55,399 nt of DNA from Grimontia marina (GCF_900060185.1 NZ_FIZY01000035.1:1-55399); one strand, 5' to 3'; numbered from the stretch's first letter, positions 16,757 through 26,155 are shown. Numbers and translations: made by a program. Notes: a model not told the origin generated them from the sequence alone.

Positions 16757-19700
16757 TTATTGTTCCAGTTTGATGTTCCTGATGCGGTAAACCACACCAG
16801 CTTGTGAAGCATTCCAGTCGGACAGCGTTGCAAACGGTGTGTTGACCTTGGTGATGTCCAGTGCGCCCGTGTTTAGTTCAGCAACAGGAACCACGACTGA
16901 GTGCCATTGACCAGTAGCCAGGCTGCCCATTGGGTAATCGTTGCCCGATCCAGCGGTCGACTCCATCTTCACGACGACTTCATCCGTCTGGGTTTCACCA
17001 GGGTTCACTGGCTCTCCATAGCTTTCGATATAAATATCGAACGTCAGGTTGCCCGAAAGGAAGTTGGAAAGGTTCAGTGTTTTACCTTTCACCAATACCA
17101 AACCTTTGTAGAACTCTGGGCTGGTTGCATCGTAAGCGACTGTGAACTCATGGGTGGCATCAGACGGAACATTGCCTGTCACCACAAGGTGGTCAGTGAG
17201 GTTTTCCCAAGTGTCGGTGCGAGCTTGCCAAGTGCTGATGTTTGGCTCCCACGTTTCCCAAATATCAACGATATCGCCTTCAAGCGGCGGTTCTACAGGG
17301 ACTTTCAGCTCTTCACAGGTGATGGCGTCTTCAGCAGCATCCAGACTACGTGGCACATAGCGAACCTCACCCAGATTGAACTCAACTTCCTCGTCTGCAT
17401 AAATCAGGAATGGGGTATTGAGGATCTGGAAGGCCATGCCTTCGTCAGCAAAACACTGCAGCGGGATCTTAATGGTCGTCCACTTGGTTTCGTCCTGACC
17501 GCTTGGTGCCGGCAATACTTTGTGGATGGGAACCTGACCCAGACACGGCCACTCACAGTGGGTGGCGAGAATCATGCTTTGCGGCGCGGTGGATTTCATG
17601 TCGATATCAAACTGCAGCGTCGCGTCAGCATTCAGATAGCTTTGCTTGTCGACAACCTGCTCATCCGCAGTCTGCATGTAAACCTGCGCAGGCGCTTCAC
17701 CCGTGAACTTCACATTGATCGCATCCTGCTGGTGGAGGTGATCAATCGGCGTGGTGGTGATGGAGCCAATGGTGGTTGGTGTGCCGTTAGACACTGTCAC
17801 GCCGACCCAGCCATTCGATGAGCCCGCAATGCGAGGTGTAAATTCGTCATCGGCTGAACGACCAAAGATTTCCAGATTGGTGGTCGCAATACCATCATCT
17901 GGTGCGTCCAGACCACAACCGTATTCACGCGGATCAAGTGGCAGGTTATCTAAGTCGATATTCAGCTTGCTGCTTTTTTTCTTGTTGTAAGAAAGGCCAT
18001 ATCCGTAAGCGAACAGCGGTGCGTGGTCGTCATCGATATTTTGCTCCATCTCCGGTGTTTCATAGTTCACCAAGTTTGGTGCTTTTCGGTTGATGGTGGT
18101 AGAACATTTGGTTTTTGGCCAAGAGAAAGAAAGACGACCGCGGAAGTCTTTGTCGTCCACACCAAACAGAACGTCAGTGATACCACCTGCTTCGGTGCCC
18201 GGCAGCCATGCTGCTACAAAAGCGTCAGAGTGGTTGATCTCTTCATTCACATAAAGTGGACGGCCAGAGAAAAACACAGTGACGACTTTAAAGCCTTGCT
18301 CTTTCAGCGATTTAATCAAACGAAGATCTGCGCCATAAGAGGATTTCAGCGTGGCGTATTCAAGCGTCTTGGTTTTATTGATGTCTCCAAACATTTCGGC
18401 ATAAGGGTCTTCACCAATCACTACGACGGCAGTGGCATCTTGTGGTGCAGAAGAGACTTCCGTAAACACATTCTCTTCACCGACCTGAGCCTGCATCGCC
18501 ATTAACATGGTGGTGGCACCCGGAAAGTCACGTTCTAGCGTGTTTTCCGTGCCTTGCCAGGTCAAGGACCAGCCGCCTGTTTGTTTTTGGATATCATTGA
18601 GCGCGCTACCGACGACCAGATATTGCTTCTGGGTAGAAAGGGGGAGCACTTTGTTTTTGTTCTTCAAAAGCACCAGTGATTGGCTGACGGCTTTACGCGC
18701 CAGTTCACGGTGTGAGTCCGAGCCCAGAATGTCCTGTTTACCTGCGAGACGACGTTCGGTTGGCTGAGGCTTCTCCCAAAGGCCTGCGCGCATTTTCACG
18801 CGAAGAATACGGGTGACTGCATCATCAATGCGGCTCATTGGAATGGTGCCGTCATTCACCTGATCGATCACATTGCGGTAGAAGGCCTGCCAATCTTTAC
18901 GGGCTGTCACCATAAAGATGTCGTTGCCAGCGAGGACTGCCTGAGGACAGTTGCCTGCGGTACAGCCGTTGATTTCACTGTGACCATTCCAGTCGGTGAC
19001 AACCAGACCGTCAAAGCCCATTTTGTCTTTCAGCACATCGTTAACGATGTACTTACTGCCGTGGAGCTTTTTATTGTAGTTGTCTGTGCCCATCACGTCG
19101 TAGTTGGCTTCGTTGTGCCAAGAGTTAAACGACGTCATGACCACTTGCGCACCAGCATCCAGGCCCGAGAAGTAGCCCGTTGCATGAATATTACGAAGAT
19201 ACTCTTCGCTATATTCATTCTTGCCGCGGTCGACACCGTCAGTGGTACCACCATCCCCCAGCCAATGCTTGACGTTAGAGATAACGTGACGCTCACTTTT
19301 CAGGCCTTTTACGCCGCCTTGCAGGCCTTCAACCATCTTTCCAGCGTACTGATAAACGATTTCGGGATCCTCTGAATAGCCTTCGTAAACACGCCCCCAC
19401 CGATAATCACGCGGGGTAGCGACAGTGGGTGCGAATGTCCAATCAAGGCCGGTTGCAGCGACCTCGCGTGCAGTGGCTTTACCGATTTGTTTGATAAGTT
19501 TGGGGTTGTTAGCAGCACCAAGGCCAATGTTATGTGGGAAGACAGTGGCTTTGAAAACATTGTTGTGGCCGTGCACGGCATCGGTTGCCCACATGAAAGG
19601 AATACGGAAACCACGTTCTGCATAAGCTTCTTCAAGGGCAAGATAGTATTTGTCCGCTTCTTCCGCCCAGTCCTGTGCTGTGGCGTATTTATTGCCGTCG

Positions 19701-19969
19701 GGCCAGCCTCCACCTCCGTTAAGGATGGAGCCCAGTTTGTATTCTTTGGCTTCTTCAGGTGTCACGCTGCGAAGGTCGGGTTGGATCATCTGTCCGACTT
19801 TTTCTTCCAGCGTCATTTGCGCGACCCGGCTTTCAACCTCCGGATCCTTTTTGATGGCGCTGTTAATCTGTGGCCAATCTGGGAAATAGGGGACTTTCGA
19901 TTCGAGAAAGCACCCCGTCAGAATAGCCAGTGACGTTACTCCTGACACTATGATTTTTCCTTTGAGCAT
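16757..19969 (-). CDS. Secreted GH3 beta-glucan exohydrolase, lipoprotein
   Basis: A 1070-residue glycoside hydrolase family 3 enzyme. A lipoprotein signal with lipobox LTGC (Cys20) anchors it in a membrane. The GH3 TIM-barrel domain follows (about 45-400), with the KHW motif at 234-236 and catalytic nucleophile Asp326 in VVTDWNGHSEI. The second GH3 domain spans about 430-660. The C-terminal 400 residues look like two related beta-sandwich modules of the kind found in ExoP of marine Pseudoalteromonas, an exo-1,3/1,4-beta-glucanase. It probably releases glucose from beta-glucans (laminarin or cello-oligosaccharides) outside the cytoplasm, supplying nearby sugar uptake systems. A LacI-type operator lies 64 bp upstream of the start. 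Confidence 0.9.
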   Translation of the reverse strand: MLKGKIIVSGVTSLAILTGCFLESKVPYFPDWPQINSAIKKDPEVESRVAQMTLEEKVGQMIQPDLRSVTPEEAKEYKLGSILNGGGGWPDGNKYATAQDWAEEADKYYLALEEAYAERGFRIPFMWATDAVHGHNNVFKATVFPHNIGLGAANNPKLIKQIGKATAREVAATGLDWTFAPTVATPRDYRWGRVYEGYSEDPEIVYQYAGKMVEGLQGGVKGLKSERHVISNVKHWLGDGGTTDGVDRGKNEYSEEYLRNIHATGYFSGLDAGAQVVMTSFNSWHNEANYDVMGTDNYNKKLHGSKYIVNDVLKDKMGFDGLVVTDWNGHSEINGCTAGNCPQAVLAGNDIFMVTARKDWQAFYRNVIDQVNDGTIPMSRIDDAVTRILRVKMRAGLWEKPQPTERRLAGKQDILGSDSHRELARKAVSQSLVLLKNKNKVLPLSTQKQYLVVGSALNDIQKQTGGWSLTWQGTENTLERDFPGATTMLMAMQAQVGEENVFTEVSSAPQDATAVVVIGEDPYAEMFGDINKTKTLEYATLKSSYGADLRLIKSLKEQGFKVVTVFFSGRPLYVNEEINHSDAFVAAWLPGTEAGGITDVLFGVDDKDFRGRLSFSWPKTKCSTTINRKAPNLVNYETPEMEQNIDDDHAPLFAYGYGLSYNKKKSSKLNIDLDNLPLDPREYGCGLDAPDDGIATTNLEIFGRSADDEFTPRIAGSSNGWVGVTVSNGTPTTIGSITTTPIDHLHQQDAINVKFTGEAPAQVYMQTADEQVVDKQSYLNADATLQFDIDMKSTAPQSMILATHCEWPCLGQVPIHKVLPAPSGQDETKWTTIKIPLQCFADEGMAFQILNTPFLIYADEEVEFNLGEVRYVPRSLDAAEDAITCEELKVPVEPPLEGDIVDIWETWEPNISTWQARTDTWENLTDHLVVTGNVPSDATHEFTVAYDATSPEFYKGLVLVKGKTLNLSNFLSGNLTFDIYIESYGEPVNPGETQTDEVVVKMESTAGSGNDYPMGSLATGQWHSVVVPVAELNTGALDITKVNTPFATLSDWNASQAGVVYRIRNIKLEQ

Positions 19970-20032
19970 AGAGCCCCTCCGAGGGTAGTCAGTTCTATTT
20001 AGACTGCGTGCTCACTATCTCAATTGCTTTTT

Positions 20033-20044
20033 GAAAGCGCTTTC
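20033..20044. promoter_or_regulatory. LacI-family operator upstream of the GH3 gene
   Basis: The perfect palindrome GAAAGCGCTTTC with a central CG is the classic half-site geometry of LacI/GalR-family repressors. It lies 64 bp upstream of the GH3 start. The repressor gene is not in the window. Confidence 0.8.
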
Positions 20045-20269
20045 TTTAGGTGTGAGATCACTCCCTCGAGCACACTAATTACTGATACATTTGTTGTTCA
20101 GTAAACTAGGCATGGTAGGGGCTTTTCGTTACGTTAAACATAGCAAATTAAGCAATTATCTTAGCGCATTTGGCTTTAGCAACACTTTCTCAGATGGTGG
20201 AAAAACGTTGTTAAATTGACTGTTACGCATCTCGTTGACGCATATGCAAAAGTTAGAGTCGGGTAGAAA

Positions 20270-20296
20270 CAAAAAGAAGCCCAGCAACTGCCGGGC
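20270..20296 (-). terminator. Rho-independent terminator after manA
   Basis: On the minus strand GCCCGGCA / TGCTGGGC forms an 8-bp stem with one G-T pair, followed by TTCTTTTTG, 66 bp after the manA stop. Confidence 0.9.
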
Positions 20297-20362
20297 GATC
20301 TTACTTAGGGGGGATTTGGTACTTATCGTACCCAGGTGTGATTCATTTTTATGTTGCTGAGA

Positions 20363-21550
20363 TCAGTTATAGGCGCGGGCAAATAAGCTTTCGCAGCTCG
20401 CCTGATAGTCGCCTACATACGCCGGGATAAATACGGATTCGCCCTTACTCAAAGTGACGCTGTCACCATTCGAGTGGGTTAGAGTCAGTGGGGCATCTAC
20501 AGCAATCAGGATTTCAGCGCTATGAGTGCTCAGCACTTCATTCAAGGTGTTGCGGTAAACACTGAATTTGAAATCCGGTACAGGAATCGGGTAATGCTGC
20601 GCATTGCCTTCAACGTGTGGCGCCAGCAGGATGGTTTCTTCTGGCATTGGCAAGCATCGGGTGCAGGAAATCAGTTCCGGTACATCCATGTGTTTTGGAG
20701 TCAGACCGGCGCGAAGCACGTTGTCTGAGTTCGCCATGATTTCCAGACCTGTACCTTTGATATACGCATGCGGCGTGCAGGCATCAAGGAACATCGCTTC
20801 GCCCGGCTGAAGAGTCAGCGTATTCAGGATCAATGGTGAAAACAGACCGATATCGCCGGGGTACTGCTCAGACAGCGTCAACAGCAGTGCAAACAATTCA
20901 TCAGTTTGGTTGGCATCTGCATAGGCCAGTAATTTAGATACCACTGCGTCTTTGGCTTCGCCTTCCAGAGAAAGCAGGGCACCGAAGAAATCACACAGAC
21001 CTTGTTCGCTTTGGTTGTCTTGCAATGCACTTACCAGTGATGCCAACTCTTCAATGTTGAGTTGGTGGAAAAAGCCCAGAATATCGCTGTAGTCTCGAAA
21101 GCCATTCATCGCCGTGTAATCAGTCAGCGCGAAAACCAACTCCGGTTTGTGGTTAGGGTCTTTGTAGTTTCTAAAGCTCGCTGACAGGGGAATACCTGCC
21201 GCCTCTTCTTTTGCAAAACCGGCTTCCGCCTGCGCTTTGCTTGGGTGAACCTGCACTGACAGCGCTTTTTCAGCACACAGCACTTTGAACAAGTAAGGTA
21301 GTTCACCAAATTGTTGGGTAGTGGATGCGCCCAGAATGTTTTCCATGTCTGAGCTGATGAAATCTGACAGCAGGGTTTCTTTGTTATCGACAGCGATGTT
21401 TGAACAGCCATTTGGGTGAGCACCCATCCAGATTTCCGCTTGCGGTTTGTTCTCTGGGTTTGGCATATCAAACAGTTCGGTCAGGGAAGTGTGACTGCCC
21501 CAGGCATAGTCCTGGATAACGTTTTTCAGAGGAAAAAATTGAGTTGTCAT
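20363..21550 (-). CDS. manA: Mannose-6-phosphate isomerase, class I
   Basis: A 395-residue zinc enzyme that converts mannose 6-phosphate to fructose 6-phosphate in the cytoplasm. Zinc-site and substrate motifs of type I isomerases are present: KVLCAEKALSVQVHPSK near residue 100, the NHKPE block, and LDACTPHAYIKG near 260. Length is normal. It lies 114 bp downstream of the fructose/mannose-type PTS permease on the same strand, separated by a terminator, and mirrors the V. cholerae VC1826-VC1827 pair. The context makes catabolism of imported mannose its likely role. Confidence 0.95.
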   Translation of the reverse strand: MTTQFFPLKNVIQDYAWGSHTSLTELFDMPNPENKPQAEIWMGAHPNGCSNIAVDNKETLLSDFISSDMENILGASTTQQFGELPYLFKVLCAEKALSVQVHPSKAQAEAGFAKEEAAGIPLSASFRNYKDPNHKPELVFALTDYTAMNGFRDYSDILGFFHQLNIEELASLVSALQDNQSEQGLCDFFGALLSLEGEAKDAVVSKLLAYADANQTDELFALLLTLSEQYPGDIGLFSPLILNTLTLQPGEAMFLDACTPHAYIKGTGLEIMANSDNVLRAGLTPKHMDVPELISCTRCLPMPEETILLAPHVEGNAQHYPIPVPDFKFSVYRNTLNEVLSTHSAEILIAVDAPLTLTHSNGDSVTLSKGESVFIPAYVGDYQASCESLFARAYN

Positions 21551-21623
21551 TGTTCTTCTTTAAGCCTTCGAAATCTGGCAAGGAGTCTATCAAATTATGA
21601 CTGTGTGTAGCTGATTTCACGCA

Positions 21624-21651
21624 AATAAAACGCTCCCTGTAGAAGGGAGCG
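21624..21651 (-). terminator. Rho-independent terminator after the EIIABC gene
   Basis: Perfect 8-bp stem CGCTCCCT / AGGGAGCG with a five-base loop, followed on the minus strand by TTTTATTT. It lies between the PTS gene and manA, so manA expression must come from read-through or its own promoter. Confidence 0.93.
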
Positions 21652-21663
21652 TTCTTCATCTGA

Positions 21664-23571
21664 CTATGCCGTTGCTACTTCGTTTTGCGCTTTCGCCTGA
21701 CGCATTTTCTTCAGGGATACTGCAACCAGCGCGGTTACCACTGCACCCGCTGCCATACACGCCAACGCTAGTACAGGTTTGTTCATTGCACCCAGAAGGG
21801 CAACCACTGGACCACCGTGCGCCACGCTGTTGGTGATACCGAAGGAGAAGGCCATTACCGCAGCAACCATTGAGCCGATAACGTTCGCAGGAATCACTGA
21901 CATTGGGTCTTGGGCTGCGAAAGGAATCGCACCTTCAGAGATACCGACCAGACCCATGGCACCAGAAGCTTTACCCGCTTCGATTTCAGACTGTTCGAAG
22001 ATGTTGAACTTGCGGCCAATAACCGTAGCCAGCGCCATACCCAGTGGAGCAACAGGGATCGCACACGCCATCGCACCCATGAACTGTGTTTGACCGCTTG
22101 CAATCATGCCTACTGAGAACAGGAATGCCACTTTGTTGAATGGACCGCCCATGTCGAAGCCAGCCATACCACCCAGTACAATACCCAGCAGGATTACGTT
22201 ACCTGTGCTCATGTTGGTCAACATGGTGTTCAGGCCTTCCATCAGTCCCGCGATTGGCGCGCCGATAACGAAGATGAACAGACCAGCAATAAACAGAGAA
22301 CCTGTGATTGGTGCAATCATGATTGGCACCAATGGCTGGATAAACTTGTGGTAGTTACGGGTAGCTACCCATTTCACGAAGTAACCAACCAGCAAACCTG
22401 CAACGATAGCACCGATGAAGCCTGTACCCGCTTCTGCGCCATAGAACGAACCGTTATTGGCAATCCAGCCACCAATCAGGCCAGGAGCCAGACCTGGGCG
22501 GTCAGCAATCGCGTAAGCAATGTAACCGGCAAGGATTGGGATCATCAGGGTGAAAGCAACCACACCCACATCCAGCACTTTGTTCCACATGCTGCCAGGA
22601 GGGATCGCCATGCCTGCTTCGGTAGGCTGACCACCAATTGCCAGAGCCAGTGCGATCAGAAGACCACCGGTTACTACGAATGGGATCATGTGAGATACGC
22701 CATTCATCAGGTAGCGATACAAATCAGAGCGTGCCTGAGAAGCTTTGCTTTCAGATGACTCAGATGCTTTGTCATCAGCAGAAGCAACGTACGCTGGAGC
22801 TTCCAGCGCTTGATTGATCAAGCCTTTTGCATCTTTGATTGGCGCTTTGACGCCGGTTTTGATCAGACGTTTGCCAGCAAAACGGGTCATGTCCACTTGC
22901 TTGTCACAGGAAACGATAATCGCTTCTGCGCGGGCAATTTCTTCTGCAGTCGGGCTGTTTTTCACGCCGATAGAACCGTTGGTTTCTACCTTCATTTCAT
23001 AGCCCAGTTCTGCTGCACCTTTCTCCAGAGCTTCTGCGGCCAAATAGGTATGTGCAACACCTGCAGGGCAACCAGTCACACCAATCAGCAAACCTTTATT
23101 GGCTTCTGGTGTTTCCAGTTCTTGTTTTTTCTCAAGTAGCAGAGCGAGCGCCTCTTTAGCGCTTTCGGCTTCCATGAAGCTTTCGATAAAGCCATCTTCA
23201 ATCAGTTTTGAAGACAGTTCAGCCAGCACTTCAATATGGTGGTTTGCGCCGCCGTCTGGCGAAGCAATCATGAAAAAGAGTTTTGAAGGCAGACCATCTT
23301 CAGCGCCGTATTCGATGCCTTCGCGGCTGATACCGATAGCAACCGCAGGCTCAATTACCGCAGCACTTTTTGCGTGCGGCAGGGCAACGCCATCTTCGAA
23401 GCCAGTGTTACCCAGTTCTTCACGGGCATGAATATCGGCCAGGAACTGTGCTTTGTCGTTGACTCTGCCCTGAGCATGCAGAAGTTCAATCATCTCTGCA
23501 AAAACGTCTTCTTTGGACGTTGCTTTCAGGTTCAGGCAAATCAGATCTTCATTGATTAGCGATGTAATCAT
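21664..23571 (-). CDS. PTS fructose/mannose-type EIIABC permease
   Basis: A 635-residue three-domain PTS permease. EIIA: residues 1-150, phosphorylated His66 in EDGVALPHAKS. EIIB: about 158-255, phosphocysteine Cys168 in GVTGCPAGVAHTY. EIIC: about 285-625, the fructose-family membrane domain (MIPFVVTGGLLIALALAIGG). The architecture is that of fructose-family permeases, but linkage to manA and conservation with V. cholerae VC1826 suggest mannose as substrate. It delivers mannose 6-phosphate to ManA. A GAGGGA ribosome-binding site precedes the ATG at 23571. A CRP-like site lies about 130 bp upstream, and an AraC-family activator gene is divergent. Confidence 0.9.
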   Translation of the reverse strand: MITSLINEDLICLNLKATSKEDVFAEMIELLHAQGRVNDKAQFLADIHAREELGNTGFEDGVALPHAKSAAVIEPAVAIGISREGIEYGAEDGLPSKLFFMIASPDGGANHHIEVLAELSSKLIEDGFIESFMEAESAKEALALLLEKKQELETPEANKGLLIGVTGCPAGVAHTYLAAEALEKGAAELGYEMKVETNGSIGVKNSPTAEEIARAEAIIVSCDKQVDMTRFAGKRLIKTGVKAPIKDAKGLINQALEAPAYVASADDKASESSESKASQARSDLYRYLMNGVSHMIPFVVTGGLLIALALAIGGQPTEAGMAIPPGSMWNKVLDVGVVAFTLMIPILAGYIAYAIADRPGLAPGLIGGWIANNGSFYGAEAGTGFIGAIVAGLLVGYFVKWVATRNYHKFIQPLVPIMIAPITGSLFIAGLFIFVIGAPIAGLMEGLNTMLTNMSTGNVILLGIVLGGMAGFDMGGPFNKVAFLFSVGMIASGQTQFMGAMACAIPVAPLGMALATVIGRKFNIFEQSEIEAGKASGAMGLVGISEGAIPFAAQDPMSVIPANVIGSMVAAVMAFSFGITNSVAHGGPVVALLGAMNKPVLALACMAAGAVVTALVAVSLKKMRQAKAQNEVATA

Positions 23572-23968
23572 GATGTCTATCCCTCAAAAGTTTTTGTTTT
23601 TAACGGCTCTTACCAATAGACATATTTTCCCGTTTTCGCGCGTACTGTTTGAAGAGGAGAGATAAGGCTTTTACTGGATATTTGTAACATTAAAAGTGAG
23701 GTGTGATCTTGTTCTCAGTAAGAGAAGAGTGACTGATTCGTAAAAAAAGACATTAAATAAGTTAATAAACAATGGTATATATTTTTATTGTCGTAGGTTT
23801 GGATGAGTTGGTCGTTTGTGGAAATAACTGGCTGCTAGAGATTAGTAACCTAGAGACAGCATCGAGCGGCCTGTTTTTGGTGAGCCTAGTCACGCATTAG
23901 ATATGTGCTGTAGAGATTCTCTGGCTGACCAAAGTGTGCAGGCGCATAATCGGCGCGTTAACGGGTTC
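23572..23968. promoter_or_regulatory. Promoter region of the mannose PTS gene
   Basis: About 400 bp upstream of the EIIABC gene and, before the MITE inserted, probably the shared divergent region with the AraC regulator. The sequence TGTGA-TCTTGT-TCTCA at 23702-23717 fits a CRP site, in keeping with catabolite control. No other gene was seen. Confidence 0.55.
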
Positions 23969-24236
23969 TAGGGGCTGTTGACCTTTGGTGATGATTTTTG
24001 CAGCAGTTTGTGGGGATTTTATGCAAGGCAGAGGCTTCGATGTTTAGCTCGCCTACATGAGAAGCCGATAACGCAGCAGAAAGTCCCCACAAACGCTGCC
24101 CAAAGGGTTCTGCCCTAAACGTTTTATGCTTTGTTGAGGTGTATTTGCTTAGAGTGACTAGGCGGTACACACCTCGCCGCGCCTAAAACGTTTAGGGCTA
24201 GAACAAAATTTCACCACCAAAGGTCAACAGCCCCTA
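23969..24236. mobile_element. MITE with TA target duplication, long copy
   Basis: Perfect terminal inverted repeats of 22 bp including the flanking TA: left 23969-23990, right 24215-24236, beginning GGGGCTGTTGACC. The TA at each end suggests an IS630/Tc1-mariner-type transposase in trans. Two further inverted repeats lie inside: 24000-24016 with 24084-24099, and GCCCTAAACGTTTTA (24112-24126) with its exact complement at 24184-24198. No coding capacity. A 68-bp relative sits at 28681-28748 and shares about 30 bp of the left end. Confidence 0.85.
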
Positions 24237-24248
24237 AATACAACAACC

Positions 24249-25094
24249 ATGAGTCAGGTCTTTCAACTACTGCTGGAGAATCTTCTGGCAGAGCGCGAAC
24301 ACTTCAATCGCATCTGGTTTGCCAGTGATCAAGTAACGCCCCCTCAATTCAGTTATCAGGTCAACTTTCCCCGCGTTGAACTGGTGATCAGCGGTGAATA
24401 TCCCAACCTTTTGGAAAACCCCGACAAGTCGGTCACTGAATCGAAACTATTGGCAGGGGATGCTTTGTATGTGCCGCCAAACAGCTGGAATAAACCCAAC
24501 TGGGACACAGACTGCTCCGTTCTGAGCCTTCTGTTCGGCAAGCGCCAACTGGGCTTTAGCTTGGTGAGTAAAGCCAAGAACCAACCGGGTTTTTATGACG
24601 TGCAAAAGCACAGTCTCCAAACCCGAACCGGCCATGCGATTGACCACATTCTCGCTGCGCTGAATACACTTGCCAAAGAGCCCGTGCAAACGCCGATGGA
24701 TGGATATCTGCTCCACGCGCTGTTGAGCTATTGCCAGCAGATGCTTATCGCGCCCGCCGCTGGCACCCGTAACCGGGTGGAAGATTTGTATCAGGGGATT
24801 TGTATCTACATTCAGGAGAACTTTCACCGCCACATCACGCGTGAGTCGATAGCGCACCGCTTCAATATCACGCCGAATCACCTGTCGCGGCTTTTCCGAC
24901 AGCAAGGCCATATGCGGATGGCGGATTACATTACCTGGGTGCGGATAGACCGCGCTAAGTTCATGTTGAAACGTTATGACTTTCGGTTGGGGGAAGTGGC
25001 AACCCGTTGCGGCTTTCAGGATGTGAATTACTTTTACCGCGTGTTTAAGTCCAAAACTGGCATGACACCGTCTGAATATCGGGGCTCAGACTGA
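24249..25094 (+). CDS. AraC-family transcriptional regulator of the mannose locus
   Basis: A 281-residue regulator. The N-terminal cupin-like sensing region runs to about 165 (LLAGDALYVPPNSWNKPNW is typical). The C-terminal AraC DNA-binding domain has two helix-turn-helix motifs: ITRESIAHRFNITPNHLSRLFRQQG and LGEVATRCGFQDVNYFYRVFKSKTGMTPSEYR (quoted in parts below as FNITPNHLSRLF and CGFQDVNYFYRVF). It corresponds by position to V. cholerae VC1825 and probably activates the divergent PTS gene. A MITE ends 12 bp before the ATG, and no ribosome-binding site is visible in the spacer, so expression may be altered. Its stop overlaps by nine bases the end of the convergent EIIA-like gene. Confidence 0.88.
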   Translation: MSQVFQLLLENLLAEREHFNRIWFASDQVTPPQFSYQVNFPRVELVISGEYPNLLENPDKSVTESKLLAGDALYVPPNSWNKPNWDTDCSVLSLLFGKRQLGFSLVSKAKNQPGFYDVQKHSLQTRTGHAIDHILAALNTLAKEPVQTPMDGYLLHALLSYCQQMLIAPAAGTRNRVEDLYQGICIYIQENFHRHITRESIAHRFNITPNHLSRLFRQQGHMRMADYITWVRIDRAKFMLKRYDFRLGEVATRCGFQDVNYFYRVFKSKTGMTPSEYRGSD

Positions 25095-25856
25095 CGCATT
25101 GGAAAGGGAATGGACGATGATGGTTTCCAGAATATCCGTATCCTGATTATCGGTCAGATAGCGGCAGAAATGTTCTTCTAATAGCAATTGAGAAAAACCT
25201 GAAAAGGCGACCACATGCTCGCGAACCGGCGGCGCAGGGAGCATCATTCCTATCACCCGAGTCACATCACCTCGATGAGAGCCCCAATTCAATGGTAAGG
25301 ATGTGGTCGCTATCATCAGATGCGCCTTGCTGACATTCGGCGAAATGATATGAGGCAGTGCAATGCCATTGCCCATACAGGTCGCTGAAACACTCTCCCG
25401 TTTATACAGCGCGTTGAACAAGTCTTCCTGATTGGCAGATTCATTCGTTGATACTCTCAGCGCGAACTCTACCAATAACGCGTGTTTATCCAATGGAGAT
25501 CTATCAATGCGGTGGATGATGCCCGTGAAGGGTAGGGTGACATGATCTGAAGGCTCAAATGGCGCGCTGTTTTTGCCACCGGAAAGTACGTGAGCATGTT
25601 CATCCAGAAAATCGGTGAGCACCATGGAAGCAAGCTCGGCGTCAGATCCTTCAATCAATAACTGGCAGAGATCGCCAGGTTTGATACTCAGGCTCATCAT
25701 TCGAATAGGATGTTCGACGCTGGCTTGTTTGCGCTGGGAGATATTGCAGAACATGGTGACGGATCGGAAATAGCCCGCCAGCGTTTTCAGACGGTTCAGT
25801 CTCCATGCTGCCAAGCCTTCTTCATCAACAAAGAAGGTGATCCTCCGAGTGATCAT
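25086..25856 (-). CDS. HPr-like domain fused to fructose/nitrogen-type EIIA
   Basis: A 256-residue cytoplasmic protein. Residues about 1-90 read as an HPr fold (ITFFVDEEGLAAWR... then a GDLCQLLIEGSDAELA tail), but the phosphocarrier histidine of GLHARP is replaced by Ala16, so it cannot act as HPr. Residues about 105-256 are an EIIA of the fructose/PtsN family with the phosphorylated His169 in GNGIALPHI intact. The EIIB gene overlaps its start by four bases (ATGA). The V. cholerae counterpart is VC1824, usually labelled a nitrogen-regulatory EIIA. A regulatory role with the EIIB partner and the locus permease is likely. Domain order is opposite to FruB (EIIA first, HPr last). Confidence 0.83.
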   Translation of the reverse strand: MITRRITFFVDEEGLAAWRLNRLKTLAGYFRSVTMFCNISQRKQASVEHPIRMMSLSIKPGDLCQLLIEGSDAELASMVLTDFLDEHAHVLSGGKNSAPFEPSDHVTLPFTGIIHRIDRSPLDKHALLVEFALRVSTNESANQEDLFNALYKRESVSATCMGNGIALPHIISPNVSKAHLMIATTSLPLNWGSHRGDVTRVIGMMLPAPPVREHVVAFSGFSQLLLEEHFCRYLTDNQDTDILETIIVHSLSNASV

Positions 25857-26155
25857 AACGTCTTGCAGCGCTCCAATACTTTCACGGGATCCGTCAGGAC
25901 TTCTTCAATGGTCACACAGTGGATTTTACTGCCAGTGAAACGGGCGCGGTCTTCTACTTCAATGTCGGAGGCAATCAATACCACATTCGCGCGGGCGATA
26001 TCCTGAATGCTGAGTGGGTTCTCAATACCCATCGCGCCCTGGGTTTCCACTGCGATTTGAATACCGATTTGTTGCGCTGCTTTTTTGAGTTCAGCAGCAG
26101 CCATATAGGTGTGGGCGATACCTGTAGGGCAGGCAGTGACAGCAACGATTTTCAT
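25853..26155 (-). CDS. PTS fructose-type EIIB subunit
   Basis: A 100-residue EIIB domain protein starting MKIVAVTACPTGIAHTYMAA; the phosphocysteine is Cys9. The ATG at 26155 is preferred over an earlier in-frame start because it matches the conserved beginning of the domain. It overlaps the EIIA-like gene by four bases and corresponds to V. cholerae VC1823. It would accept phosphate from an EIIA and pass it to a sugar in an EIIC, but no separate EIIC gene lies here. Confidence 0.85.
   Translation of the reverse strand: MKIVAVTACPTGIAHTYMAAAELKKAAQQIGIQIAVETQGAMGIENPLSIQDIARANVVLIASDIEVEDRARFTGSKIHCVTIEEVLTDPVKVLERCKTL

Noticed and set aside
16901-17821. A 306-codon plus-strand frame opposite the GH3 gene
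   Set aside because: It is antisense to a clear GH3 lipoprotein and shows no recognisable domain; long antisense frames arise from its codon bias.
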